64,000 nucleotides of DNA. Source: Saccharina japonica. Lineage: Eukaryota > Sar > Phaeophyceae > Laminariales > Laminariaceae. The notes beneath the pieces are model-generated. The model did no database searches, was not told where the DNA came from, and was given only the letters and a program-made list of their open reading frames with translations. The DNA lies in the NCBI GenBank assembly GCA_008828725.1, contig MEHQ01003738.1, positions 111,714-175,713 of the forward strand. Direction: 5' to 3'. Shown one piece after another: positions 30,600-42,700 of this stretch. Each line of letters starts with the position of its first letter. The stretch's first letter is position 1. A program made the position numbers and the translations under genes.

Positions 30600-33500
30600 G
30601 GTGCCGCCGCCATCTGATCCGTACCCTGCCGAGACACCGGGTGCAAATGCGGCGCTCAAGCAACGAGTGAAGCCCTCGAACCTTTTTCTCACGATGTCAG
30701 ACGGCTCGCTTGCTCCACCGGCGTCGCCCGTACGGCCCAGCCTGCTCGACCGAACACGCCCATACCGGTCGCCGCTCCGGCGGGGTGATGGGAACGCCAG
30801 GGGGTCCAGCGCCGCCTGTACCCAAAGCTGCAGCATGTCCCACTCCTTTCCCCTCAACGCCTCCACCAACAACGGGGCTGGTTTCGGGAGCGCGCAACCC
30901 CCCGCGCAGAGAAAGCACCCCTCGGGCGGCGCCGCTTCTACCCGCCGCGCGTCTGTCGCACCGTCCCCGCTGCCGATACGCGCCTGCGGCCGGGACACAT
31001 CGTCGTTGCAAGGGCGGCCGTCGCCGTTGCCGCTGCCGTTGCCGCCACAGTCCTCACCGCCACTTCCAAGCGAGGGATGCAGCGCGAGCGCTAGGCAGAA
31101 GAACGCCGGCGCGAGAAGGCGTTGCTGGGGAACGAGAGGGTTGTTGGCCATGCGGTGCACGTCCAGATACTTGTCGCGGACGGTGTGGTACCCGGAACTG
31201 CCGGCCTTCCCATCCCGACGGATGCCTCCGTGGCTGCTTCCGCCACCGCCGCCGCTGCCGCCGCTGCCGCTGCTGCCGCCTTTGAGGCTCCCGCGGAGAG
31301 ATACAAACGACGCTATGGCGTGCAACTCCAAAACGACGCCGGCTTCTACCTCCGAGTCGCCCGGGAGCGCCACCCCTGCCCCCGGGGCACCAGTTGTGGC
31401 GAGCCTCGAAGTCGCGCTTGATGGGGCTCCTGCAAGGGTCGCGGACACTCTGGTGCCAGTCGGCGTCGATCGAGGCGCTCCCGAAGCCAATGCCGCAGTG
31501 ATGCGACGAGAAGACGACAGCGAACCTTGCGCGTAGCGGGCGATGGTGTACGTTCTCTTCAGGATCTCGTGCAAGTGGGGCAGGACGTGCATCTGCGCCC
31601 CCGCCGCCAGACTTTCCCAGGCCTCCTGTTCCTGTTTCGACCTTTTCTCCCCTGCCGCCGCTTTCGCCGCCGCCTCTGCCTCCACTGCAGCAGCGGCAGC
31701 AGCAGCAGCAGCAGCAGCAGCCTCTGTTTCCGCTTGCGCGTCAGCCACCGCCTGTTCGGCTTGTCGGCGACGCTCGTCGGCCTCCTCTCCAGTGCCCTCG
31801 GAGCGCACTTCCGTCAGCATGGAACTTCCTCCGGCCAAGAGCGCGTCCAAGTCGGCGTCGTCGATGAACCCATCCCACGAACCGTACTCGTCGCGCTGAT
31901 CATCTTCTTCCCCCAGCGGAGTTGCCCCGCCCCCTCCCCTATCAGCGGCGGCGGCGGCGGCGGCGTCGTCCTGACCGACAGTCGCCGCCCTAGCTCCGGC
32001 ACCCGACGCCACCACGCCCGCTGTGACGGAAGAGATACGCTCCGGTGCAGACGGTCTGTGATCCGCTGGAGATGCCCTTACGGGGCACTCCCCGCTGCTG
32101 TTGCTCCTGCCGCCGCCGCCACCGCCGCCACCGTCGCCGCCGCTTCCTCTCAAGCTACCGTCCGGTGCAAGCCTCCACCAGCCCAGCGCATGCCCACGGC
32201 TCACCATCCTGGCGCCCCCCTCCCTCTCGTCCTCCTCCCCGTCCTCCCTTGAGCGCGGCGGAGGTTCCGACATCCAAGTGGACCGCGCAGCGGTGCCGCT
32301 GGGGCAGGCAAGCGGCGGCGGCGGCGACGGCGGCGGCCAGCAGTTCAGGAGGGCGGACATCACCGTGGTCAGGACCGAACAGCCCAAGTGTTCAGAGAAC
32401 CGGGTCTCCAGTGCCCGGCCGAGCACCCCAACGAACGCGCCTGCCGCTGCAGTCGCCGCAGGCAACTCGTAGTAGAGAGGGTCGCGCATGCTCGGTCCCG
32501 TGCTTCCGGCGGTGTCTTCGCGGCTTCCGGCCGCGCTACTGACGTCGTGGGGCAGGGGAGGAGACGGTGGTGGTGGTGGTGGTGGTGCGCTCAGCGGGCC
32601 TGCGTGCCTAAGGGCCACAAGGATGCAGGAGGCAGCTAGCCCTACCACGGCCCTCGGGCGCTCCAGCCTGCACTCGATCACGACCCCATGTTCGAACACG
32701 AGACGAAACGGCGTTATTTGGAGAGGGGGGTAGGAGAAAGGGGAAGAACATAAAGGGATTGAGAGATAAATATATCCGGGGGTGGGAGGGGGGGTGGGGG
32801 GNATACATTTCCACCTTTTGTGGACAAAAAGGAGCACGCAGCGAGTGGCGTGTTTTACAGCGTCGTTGCCAACCGACGCCAACCCAACCTATAAATATAT
32901 CATATATTTATAGGGGGAGGGGGAGGGGGGGGGTAATTTTTGGCCACACCAGAATCCTTGCCGAAGGGCAGGCATGCCGGTGTATGCGTTGAGGTCTTCA
33001 AAGGGAGAATCACATACATACATACATACATGCATACTCGTACATACATCGACTTGTGCAGCATTTGCAAATGTAGCGCGAACACCTTTCTCGCTTGAAT
33101 CAAGCCTAGAAAAAAAAAACGGACTGCGGCCAACCAAACAGCCGGCTCAGCTCTCCCATCCACAACATCGACCATCAGTCCCCTCCCCCGCCCCTTCCGC
33201 CGCCGTTTTTGTTTATCAAACCACGGCGGCAACCAAACGCACCTCTCGGGTTTGACGGTGTGCCCAAGCCTGCTCGCCCCGTCCAAAACCATCGCCATCA
33301 GGTCCACCGCACCCCGCATGCAGTCCGCCAACACCCCGAACAAAATTGCGCGTAGACCGCTGCCGCTACTGCTACCGCTACCACCCATTGCGGTACAGCT
33401 AGCGCGCGGGAGGGTGAGCAACATAGCCGCCGCCGCGGGAGCGATGAGAGCGATGGACCGATCTCGAGGAGCGTCCGCTGCCACGTTCCTGTCGGCCCCG

Positions 33501-33711
33501 AGAAAAAAAAAGGTCGGCAGAGGTGGGGGGGGGGGCTTAGCTCGGGAGGGAGATATCGCGGGTAGGGAGAGAGGGCCGCCGTGTTTTGGTGGTCAGCGCA
33601 TGCGTTCTATATTAAATCGAGGAGAACGCCGAACAGGCACCCGCGTGTGTAACGTTGTGGCTCACACAGCATCAGCATCAGCATAATCAGCAGCAGCATC
33701 AGCATCAGCAT

Positions 33712-33743
<32 letters not shown>

Positions 33744-36700
33744 CAGCAACAGCGGCGGCGGCGGCACACGGTTGCCGGGTAGTGAAGCAGGCGCTGAGGG
33801 GGCGCGCGGAGCGGAGTCTGCAGTCCGGGTCGCGAATACGGTGGAACAGCAGCGCTCCGTCATGACCGGACGAAACAATTGCATACACTGAAATTATTTT
33901 CACTGGCGGCACTCGCTCTCGCCCAATCGACACCCTCAGTTGTGCAGCGCGTGCCACTCGGCGTCGGCAAGCGCGCTACAACCAGAAAGAAGAAGAAAGG
34001 GCAGACAAAAATAGAGCGTGAGAGAGAGAAAGAGAGGGGGAGCGAGAGAGAGAGAGAGAGACGACCTAAAACTCCACGGAAACACAAGACCTCAGCAAAA
34101 CGGCAGGAACACCACCAAGGTCGCGGCCTTGGCACACGCCGCGACGGCAGACCTCACCTTGGTCGGACCGCGGCAGCTTTCACCAGCTCCTTCGCAGCGT
34201 CGCTAACGAGTCCAGCTCGCGCCAGCCCAAGCGCGATCCCCAGCAACACTCGCGACGGAGCCAGGACGTGGGCATCGTCTTCTTCGTTCAGGCTTGCCAG
34301 GGACCCGGGGGGGGGACTGCCGCGCAAGACCAAGCGAACAATCAGCGGGGGAAACAGACCGTGATCAGTTAGGTGAGCGCGGGGAGAGGGGGGGGGTGTA
34401 CTTTATATTCATGCATGGCCGTAGTTGTATGACCATAGACCCTCGCATCCCTACAATGCCGGGACGGAGCATGTCGGGTTTTCACGGGGGGGGGCGTACT
34501 CATTCGTTGCTTGCCTTAGTCATTTGACCATTGAAACACGCACCCCGTTCGAGACGGAGCATTTCCCATTCCCAAAGACACCTCCAACAGTTGGGCGCTC
34601 ATGACGTTGTTTCCATATATTACATAGAAACCTTTTGCTAATCTTAACCCCGTTTCTGTTTCGTCGCCTGTGGCCACCATCTACCTCCTAGGATAGCGAT
34701 CGTTGTCTCGCTACTACCTAGTGTGTGTGTGTGGGGGGGGTACCAACCATGATATTTTTTTGTCGAGGAAATTCTCCGCAAAACGTTGGGGCGCTCGCGG
34801 AGAATAGACAAAACGGAAATCGGCGATATTTTGCAGCGGTCTGTGTGCGCCCCTGACCGCTTCCACAAGCGGCGAACCTTCTAGCCATGATAATAAAATT
34901 AAGTCACCTGTACTTGGCCTTCGACAGGCCGTTCACCAGCTTCCGCCGCTTGAGTCCCTCCGGGAGGCGCATCACGTGCTCCTGCGTTGCCTGCGGGTAT
35001 CCGTGCAACATATGCGCAACGTGTTGTCGGTAAATCTTATCTGCTTTCACGAAAATGCACTCTCGACAGCGACATATTGTATTGGGAGCATCCGTGCAAC
35101 ATATGCGCAACGTGTTGTCGGTAAATATCATCTGCTTTCACGAAAATGCACTCTCGACAGCGACATATTGTATTGGGAGCAACTCTACTGGCAAATCATG
35201 CTCCTCGTCTCACGTACATAACGAACGTCCTTGTGATGAACTTTCTGCCCCTGGAGAACAGCGCACGCGCAAAAGTCACACACACAACAAGCACATGATC
35301 TTCGGCGCTCCCAGTGCCTGTCCGCCTTGGAGGCGAGAAAACACCCAACAACAACACAGCACGGGCGAGTGCTGCCACAGACACAAAAAAGGCAGTTTCT
35401 TCCGACCAAGTCAGATATAAGGGTTCGCGTACTGAGCAAATACGAGGGTCTACGGTCATACGACTACGGCCATGCATAGCATGAGTACCCCTACCCCTAC
35501 CCCCCCCCCCCCATGTACATATATATATTTATAGGTTGGGTTGGCGTCGGTTGGCAACGACGCTGTAAAACACGCCTCTCACTGCGTGAGCTAGACAACC
35601 AGGGTACCGTTTTTTTTTTCTAGTATTTTTTTTTTTGGCGGTCACCAAAGCTGGCGGTCTTGTTAGATCATTTGTGCGGGGTGGAGAACTTTTGCTCGGC
35701 AAAAGGGGAATGATCGTATCACGTAGTGTGTATATGGTAAGGCACCCGCGAGGAAGTTACATAGTGCTCCCATTGCTGTCTCAGGGAGTGGCCACACCAG
35801 AAATTAAATGAACTCATTGAAGCTGTCATCCATATGCAAGTCCGCCTCACAAGCGGTTCTTAGCAGAGGATGCAGCTCACCCTCCATGCGACTCGCCCAA
35901 TACCTCACGGCGCTTCGCGCTTGGTGCAAGCAATGTCTGCCTGGTTGGTGAAAACCCAACGTGCTCCGTCCCGGCATTGTAGGGATGCGAGGGTCCTATG
36001 GTTATACGACTACGGCCATGCATTAATATGAAGTACACCCCCTCTCCCCACCCCACCCCCCCTTCCCCTTCAGGCCTGCTTCCAACAATTCTGCACGCGG
36101 CAGAGCAACCGAACCCGACATCCTCACCAGCGCGATCTGTGAACACAAGCCCTCGTAGTCCTCTTCGCCGCGGGCTGCGCTTCCACCCCCGCCGGCGCCG
36201 CCCCCCTCCAGCACCGCCCTCGGAAGGCGGCACATCTTGTGAACGGGCAGGCACCAAGCTTCTACCGCCGCCGACAGCAGGCGGCTCAGGTCTACACAGG
36301 AGGGAGACAAAAAAACACACACACACCGTGAAAACAGGGGAGAGGGGATGCACAAAAACACGTGAAGCGCAGAAAGCAGGGGCGTTGATTTCGAGCAGCG
36401 AGGAGGAGTGGGGAGGGCGTGCGGGGAGCAACAACTACAATACGCGCACGGCTGACGGCGTTGGCGCAACGATGTCGGTGGCTGTCCGGCCCGACTCCTT
36501 TTTCCTGCGTGGGAGAAGAGAGGGGAGAGCAAGTGAACCCAACCGGTCGAAGCCTTCGATCGCAACCGCTTTCGCCGGACTGGGTAAAAAGAGCGCGATG
36601 TAGCTGATTCGGCCTGCAGTCCTAAAACAGGGCACCAACACCAACAACAATGCCGACACCAAGTCACATAAAACCAGCGGCGGTCTTTCAACACCTCCTG

Positions 36701-39700
36701 AGCCTGGCCATTCATCCTCACCGGCAGGAGCAGCAGCGCGCGACCGCCTGCTCAACCTCCTCGCGCTCTGGCTCCTCCCGCCCTCCCTCTCCTCCAGCAG
36801 CTTCTCTCCAGCCGTAGCCCCCCCGTCCCCGCCCTGCCCCACACGCCTACTCCCACCCTCCAAGCCTTTCCCGCGCCCTACTCCTGGACCGGAGCAGCGA
36901 TCAGCGTCGCTGAAGGCTGCCGACATCCTCTGCACGCCCACCCACAGTCGCTCTATGACCCCCTGTGGGCCAGCCTCCGGCGCGCGAAATCTCGCCAGAA
37001 CGACCACTCGCTCCAGCAGCACCCTCGCGAGCATCCCCGGCGCCGCGGCACACTCCGGCGCGGCCGTTACGGGCGGGAGCGAAGACGAGGCGCCCGTGCC
37101 GCCGCCTTCTGTGGTGGTGGCCGTCAGCGCCGCCTTAGCGGTTGCCACAACCGCAGACGCTTGGCCGCGGCCGGCGAACTCTTCGGCGAAGGGGGAGGCG
37201 GCCAGCAGTAGGCGGACGCACTCCCATAACGCCCTCGACGTCTCCTTGCGGCGTAGTCCGCGTGCTGCCGAGGCTGCAGCTGCATCAGCTGCTGCTGCTG
37301 CTGCTGTCGAGGCTACCGCGGCTGTGTTACCGACTCCAACGCCAGATGGGGCGTCGCCCCAGCCCCGCCTCAGAATTTCCAGTCGACACCCATGAATAAG
37401 GGCTTTCCAGACCAGCTCCGACGGCAGCCCGGCATTCCACGAGCCGGAGCCAGAGCCCTTGCTGCCGCCGCCACTGCCGCTTTCAATGCCGTCGTCAGAG
37501 GAGGCGGAGGGTCCACCAGCAACGGCTTCGAAAAAGACCCCCCAGAAGCCCACCAGGGGCCGAGGCAGCCCTGGAACGCCCACGCTTGCCGCGGGCCCAG
37601 GCGCGAGCTTGCAGTGACCTTGGAAGGGCGGCAACGAAGAGGGGCGCGGAATATTCGCGGAAGTTTCGCAGCAGGTTTTTTGCGGGAGGTTCGGGTCGGA
37701 GCGTTCAGTGTGCGAGGCGGCCGGCAGCTCTAAAAAGTGCAGCAGAAAAACAAGGAAGACCAGACTATCGGGAAATGTCGGATACCGCTCGAATTGTCAG
37801 GCATCACGCCATGCCACTCGTCACCGTGTCGAGACGCGAGCAATTCCCGTGGGGAGGGGGGGGGGGCTGCCACCTCGCCGTCAGCACGCCACGAGGGACG
37901 GTTGCATGTGCACAGACATACACAAGACACAAGACACAAACACAACGCACACATCAACGCGCACAAACAGACACAGACATACACAACGCACACACATGTA
38001 GACACACGAACAACACAACAACCAACGACCCACAAACGTACACAACACAAAACAAATGCACAATGCACACGAAGCACCGCACCGCACCGCACCGCACCGC
38101 ACCGCACCGTACGTACCTCCAGTGCCGTCGAGCGCGTCCATGACTGCGCACAGAAGCTCGGACAACGGGTCATCGGAGACCCTCAACGGAGCGGACGACA
38201 GGGACGCCTCCGCCAGGCACGCCGTAAAACGTCGCTCGAGGAGAAACAGAAGGTCGAGGAAGACTCTCCGTGCGAAGTCCAGCAAAAACCCTGCATCCGG
38301 CAGAAAACACGTAGAGATTGCACCGTAAAGGGGGAAAAAAATGACATGCCTCCTAGGTGTGGCGGGGGGGGGCGGGGGGCGTACTCATTTGTTGCTTGTC
38401 TTACTGTAGTCATTTTTACCATTGGCCGGTATATTCCGGAAACGTTTCAGGCAAGAACGGCGCTTCAAAGCGACACCTGTTCAGTACAATAAACGGGGGC
38501 GGACTCATTTGTTGCTTGTCTTACTAGTCATTTGACTATTGACCACGCATCCCTTTCGAGACGGAGCGGAAGGGGGTGTACTCGATATGCATGCATGGCC
38601 GTAGTCGTATGACCATAGACCCTCGCATCCCTACAATGCCAGGACGGAGCATGTCGGGTTTCCACCGACCAGACAGGCATTGCTATCACCAAGCGCGAGC
38701 TGGGGGTGGGGTAAACGAACTCACTTGACGGGCCAGGCTGAGTTTTTTCTCAATACCGTTTGCATGAGGCGGAAGCTGCCGGGGGCGACGGGGCTGGACT
38801 TGGGAGCCGCGAGAGAGGCGGGGAGGAGGTCAAGCACAGCACCGTTTGGTGGCCGGGGGGGGGGGGGGGGGGTTGATATTGAGCGCTTTAATATTACGGG
38901 GGACCATAGTAAATAGCACCAAATATTGTTATTAATAGTACAAATAGGTAAATATGTAGGTTTTTGTGTGTGCCGTAGGTCCTACTTACTAGTATTTACT
39001 ATGGTCCACCGTAGTAGCGTTTGCAGGCACTACAAAGCCGATCTCGCAAACGAGCTGGTCCCGACCATACAGCCGCTGCGCTAACAAGGGCGAAAGAAAG
39101 CCGTCAGCGCTGCTCTCGACCGACTCCGTTCGACGTTACGCCAATATGGCCAAAGGACCCCACGCGTTTCCCACGGCTAGGCGGACGCCCTCCGCTCGAG
39201 GAAACAACAAAAAAAAACGGGAGGCAGCGTTACCATAGAGCGAATTATCACAAAGGACACTCGACAGGCTGCTGCCATGCAGAAGCATCAGCAGCAAACA
39301 GGATGCATGCGCCAAACGCGGACACAAGTCCTTGGTTTTCCCAGCACTACCCGAGGGAAAACAGGGGGGGGGGGGGGGGGGAGGGGATCCCGCGAGACGA
39401 CAGACTCACGATGTCCTTGTTACCCATCCGCCGGAGGATTAAAAAAAAAACTTGTGCTACGATACAGCAGCTCGTGTCTTACCTGGCAAGGTCAAGCCAC
39501 CATCACCACCACCACCGCCACTGCCGCGACCACCAACACCGCTCCCTGCTTCTTCCGACCCTCGCGCACCGTCCCCTTGGGCATGCTCCGTGGCGACAAG
39601 CCACTCCAACAGGTGCCCGTGTAACGCGGCACAAGCTCCCAGGAGAGCAACAGAGCCGTCGGAGCCTCTCGGTCCCTCGCACGATCGCGCCGACTTCGCC

Positions 39701-42700
39701 AGCGACAGTCCCGAAGCAACACCGCCGCCGTCGCCGCTGCCGCCGTCCGCGCTGCCAAGGCCCGGGGTGCACGCCTCGGCGAGGCGTTCCACAACACGCC
39801 TCACGTGCGCGAGCCTTTCGCGCGGTGGCTGCCACGCGTTGCCTACTAGTGGGGAAGGCAGGCTGGAGGAGGAAGACGGGGGAGGTGGGGGGCGCGAGAA
39901 GGCGCGTAGCTTGGCTCCGATGACGGCCATGGCCTCACAGCAGTCTTTGGCCAAGGCTTCCGCCTGATGAGTCGCGAATCGCCGGGGGGGGTGGACGGAA
40001 AGGGGTGAGCATGGCGTCTTCCCGGGTACCGCCGCGTGTTGCGCTTACGAAGTGGTGTGGGGGGCGGGTGATCGAGTCTGCTCGTACGCCGTCGGGACAA
40101 CGTTAAGGCTACTCCACGGAGCACAACGTGACTTTAATTGATACTGGCTGTCGTACGGGCTGCTGAGATACAGCGCGGGGAAGTCACGGAAGTACAGCCG
40201 AGCGAAACGCTAACTACACGCTATCAAGCAAGACCCCCACCAAACATTATTAGCAGAAAAGACTTTCACAAACTTTAGCAAGTACGGCACGCGGGAATAC
40301 CGCGAGCTTCGGCGCTCGCCCACCCAGCAAGCCGCCCACCCACCCACCCACCCACCCACCCCGAGAATCGTGTAATAAAACAAGCGGTACCCTATCCGAA
40401 AAAACAATGACGGAAAGCCGCGACCGGCCACCCCTCCCACCACCGCTCAGCACTCTATGCCTCCCCGCGCCGCGACTGTACCTCTTCGTCAGCGCCCCCC
40501 ATCGCCGCGAGCTCAGCCAGGTCCGCCATTCTCTGCGGCAACTTGTCCAGGGCGCGGGTTATCTCTCCACTGCCGCCGCCACCGCCACCGCCCCCCAGGC
40601 TCCCTCCCTCATACCCAGCCCCCCCTTCGCCGCGCTCCCCCACCGCTGCCACGGCGTGCCATTCTCTAGCGCGGCGGTCGTCGACCGTACGTGCGCCGTC
40701 AGGGGAGCGGGTGTCTGCGCTACCATTCTCGCCGGCGTAGAAGTCGACGCCGCCATAGTCACCTTTGTCCTGACCGCCGCCCGCTGTGTCGCGGAGGAGC
40801 GCTGTGCGTGGGTCCACGCAACCGATCTCGAGTGCTTGGTCGTCAAGGATGGCCGCCGTAGCTGTCGAGGCCCTCTGGAAAGTTGAAAAACAAAATGGCA
40901 GAGAGGGGAAAAGAGCGTTCGTAGCAGCACCAAAAATAGGGGGAGACGTGCGAGGCGTGTTGCAGCAACGGTGGTCAGTCACGCAGGAACGCATACACAA
41001 AATACACACAAATCACAATAAACACAACGAAACAAACAGACAAGCCCATAAGAGTAGCAACCACCAAACACATTCACACACAAGCTACACACCAAAACAA
41101 AACGCCCACGAATCTGGATGGCATCCCGGGCTGGCGAGAACGTCACTCGAAACCGGCGTAACCCACCCACCCACGGGCAGACACACACACATGAAAAACG
41201 CTCACCGCGCGCAGAGTCGTGAAACTCAGAGTCGCCCGATTCGGCCTTGGCTTGGCCACGAGGTCTTCCACGAGGCTCGGCAGGCGAGGAGGTCCCGAAG
41301 GGATCCTTCCCACGCCCGACTCGGCTAGCTGTCCGCCCTCTGCGTGCTGCGCTGCATGTTCTGCGTCCTGGGCATGTGCCGCACGCCCTGAGGCATCTAT
41401 CCTAACGGGAGCCTGCACCCTGTACGGCTGTGCCCCCCCGTGGGCTTCCTGCTGAGCTAGCTGGCGTCGGTAAAGGTCCGCCACCAGCGCCCGACCGTCG
41501 ATCTCAAATCTGGGCCGCGAGCCTGCGTGCGGGCCACTCCTACCGCTGCGTCTGTCGCGATTGGCATGATTCACCGTCGATGAAGACGATGACGACGGCG
41601 CGCCTGACCGAGCGGTGGTCGAGCCGGCTGCGGCCCCGCTTCCACCACCTCCGCGCTCTGTGTCGCGCCGGTGATTGCCGCCTCCTCCGCCCGCCGCGCT
41701 GTTGACTAGCGCCCCGCCGCCCCCTCCTCCGCCCCCCTTCCTTCCCGTTTCCTTAGGGCGACTCCGAGAGGAGGAAGCGCGACGATGGACATCGCCGCTC
41801 GTATTAGAGCGCACCGCCTTAGACCTCGCCCCGCGTTTCCCGCCACCGGCGCTTGTTCCACGACGCCCTGCGCCCTCCTGTCGAGGGGGCAGGGGCGACC
41901 GTGAGCGAGAGGACGAGGACGACGACGACGGAGAAGACGACCTTGCCAAGGAAGAGAGAGGCGAATCTCTTATCCCTGGGTCACCCCGGCTTGTGCCGTC
42001 TTCGTCCGACGCGGCCGCCATGCTGTAGTCGAGTCCGAGCAGGTATGGCTCGTCATGCACCAGCTCCTCCCTCTGCGGAGACGCTCGTCCTCTTTCCCTA
42101 CCACCGAAGCCGCCGCCACCGCCGCCGCCGACACCATCGCTACCGCTACCGCCGACACGGCGGGCATCATCACGGGGGCGCGCGGAAGAAGCAGCACGCC
42201 GCCTTCCCTCCCTCCCGCTGGAGGATCCTTTCCTGGGGCGTTTCTTCCCTCGGTTACCGCCCTCCCGCTGCGTTCTTGTCCCCGCCGTTTCTCCGGCACC
42301 ACCATGGCTTCCACGGACAACGCTTCTACCACCCCCTCGGTCGCCGGTGCTGCGTTCGGACTCTGCCGGGCTCTCCTCGTCGTAATCTCCCTCAGCGCCA
42401 CCATTACCCCCAGATGCACGGCCTCGGTCGGGGTTTCCATATCGACCAGGTGCTTCTTTCGGCCTTGTTGAGTGCGCAGACGTCGAATCCCGCGCGTTCG
42501 CCCGCCCAGGCCGATGCCGCGCTTTCGAGGCACCTGCCGCCGCAGCCGCAGCCGTCGCCGCCGCCGCCCCCCGCTGAAAGCGGCGAGAGAAGCCTGTCTC
42601 GAGCTCGGAGTTCTCGGAAGAGTCACCAGAGGAGGAAAAGCCAGGGGTGGAACCATCGGCGGAGCCAGAAGCGCTGCCATCGCCATCGCCACCGCCGCCG

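Noticed and set aside
30517..31536. 339-codon plus-strand ORF
   Set aside because: It lies antisense to a minus-strand exon with good splice sites and ordered helical segments. The plus-strand product is Pro/Arg/Ser-rich, as expected from the complement of Gly/Ala codons.
35001..35181. CRISPR-like direct repeats
   Set aside because: Only two adjacent 90-bp copies without spacers, in an intron of a eukaryotic gene.
37954..38173. Cys/Val-rich minus-strand ORF over the ACAC tract
   Set aside because: Translation of a CACA/GTGT microsatellite downstream of a splice donor.
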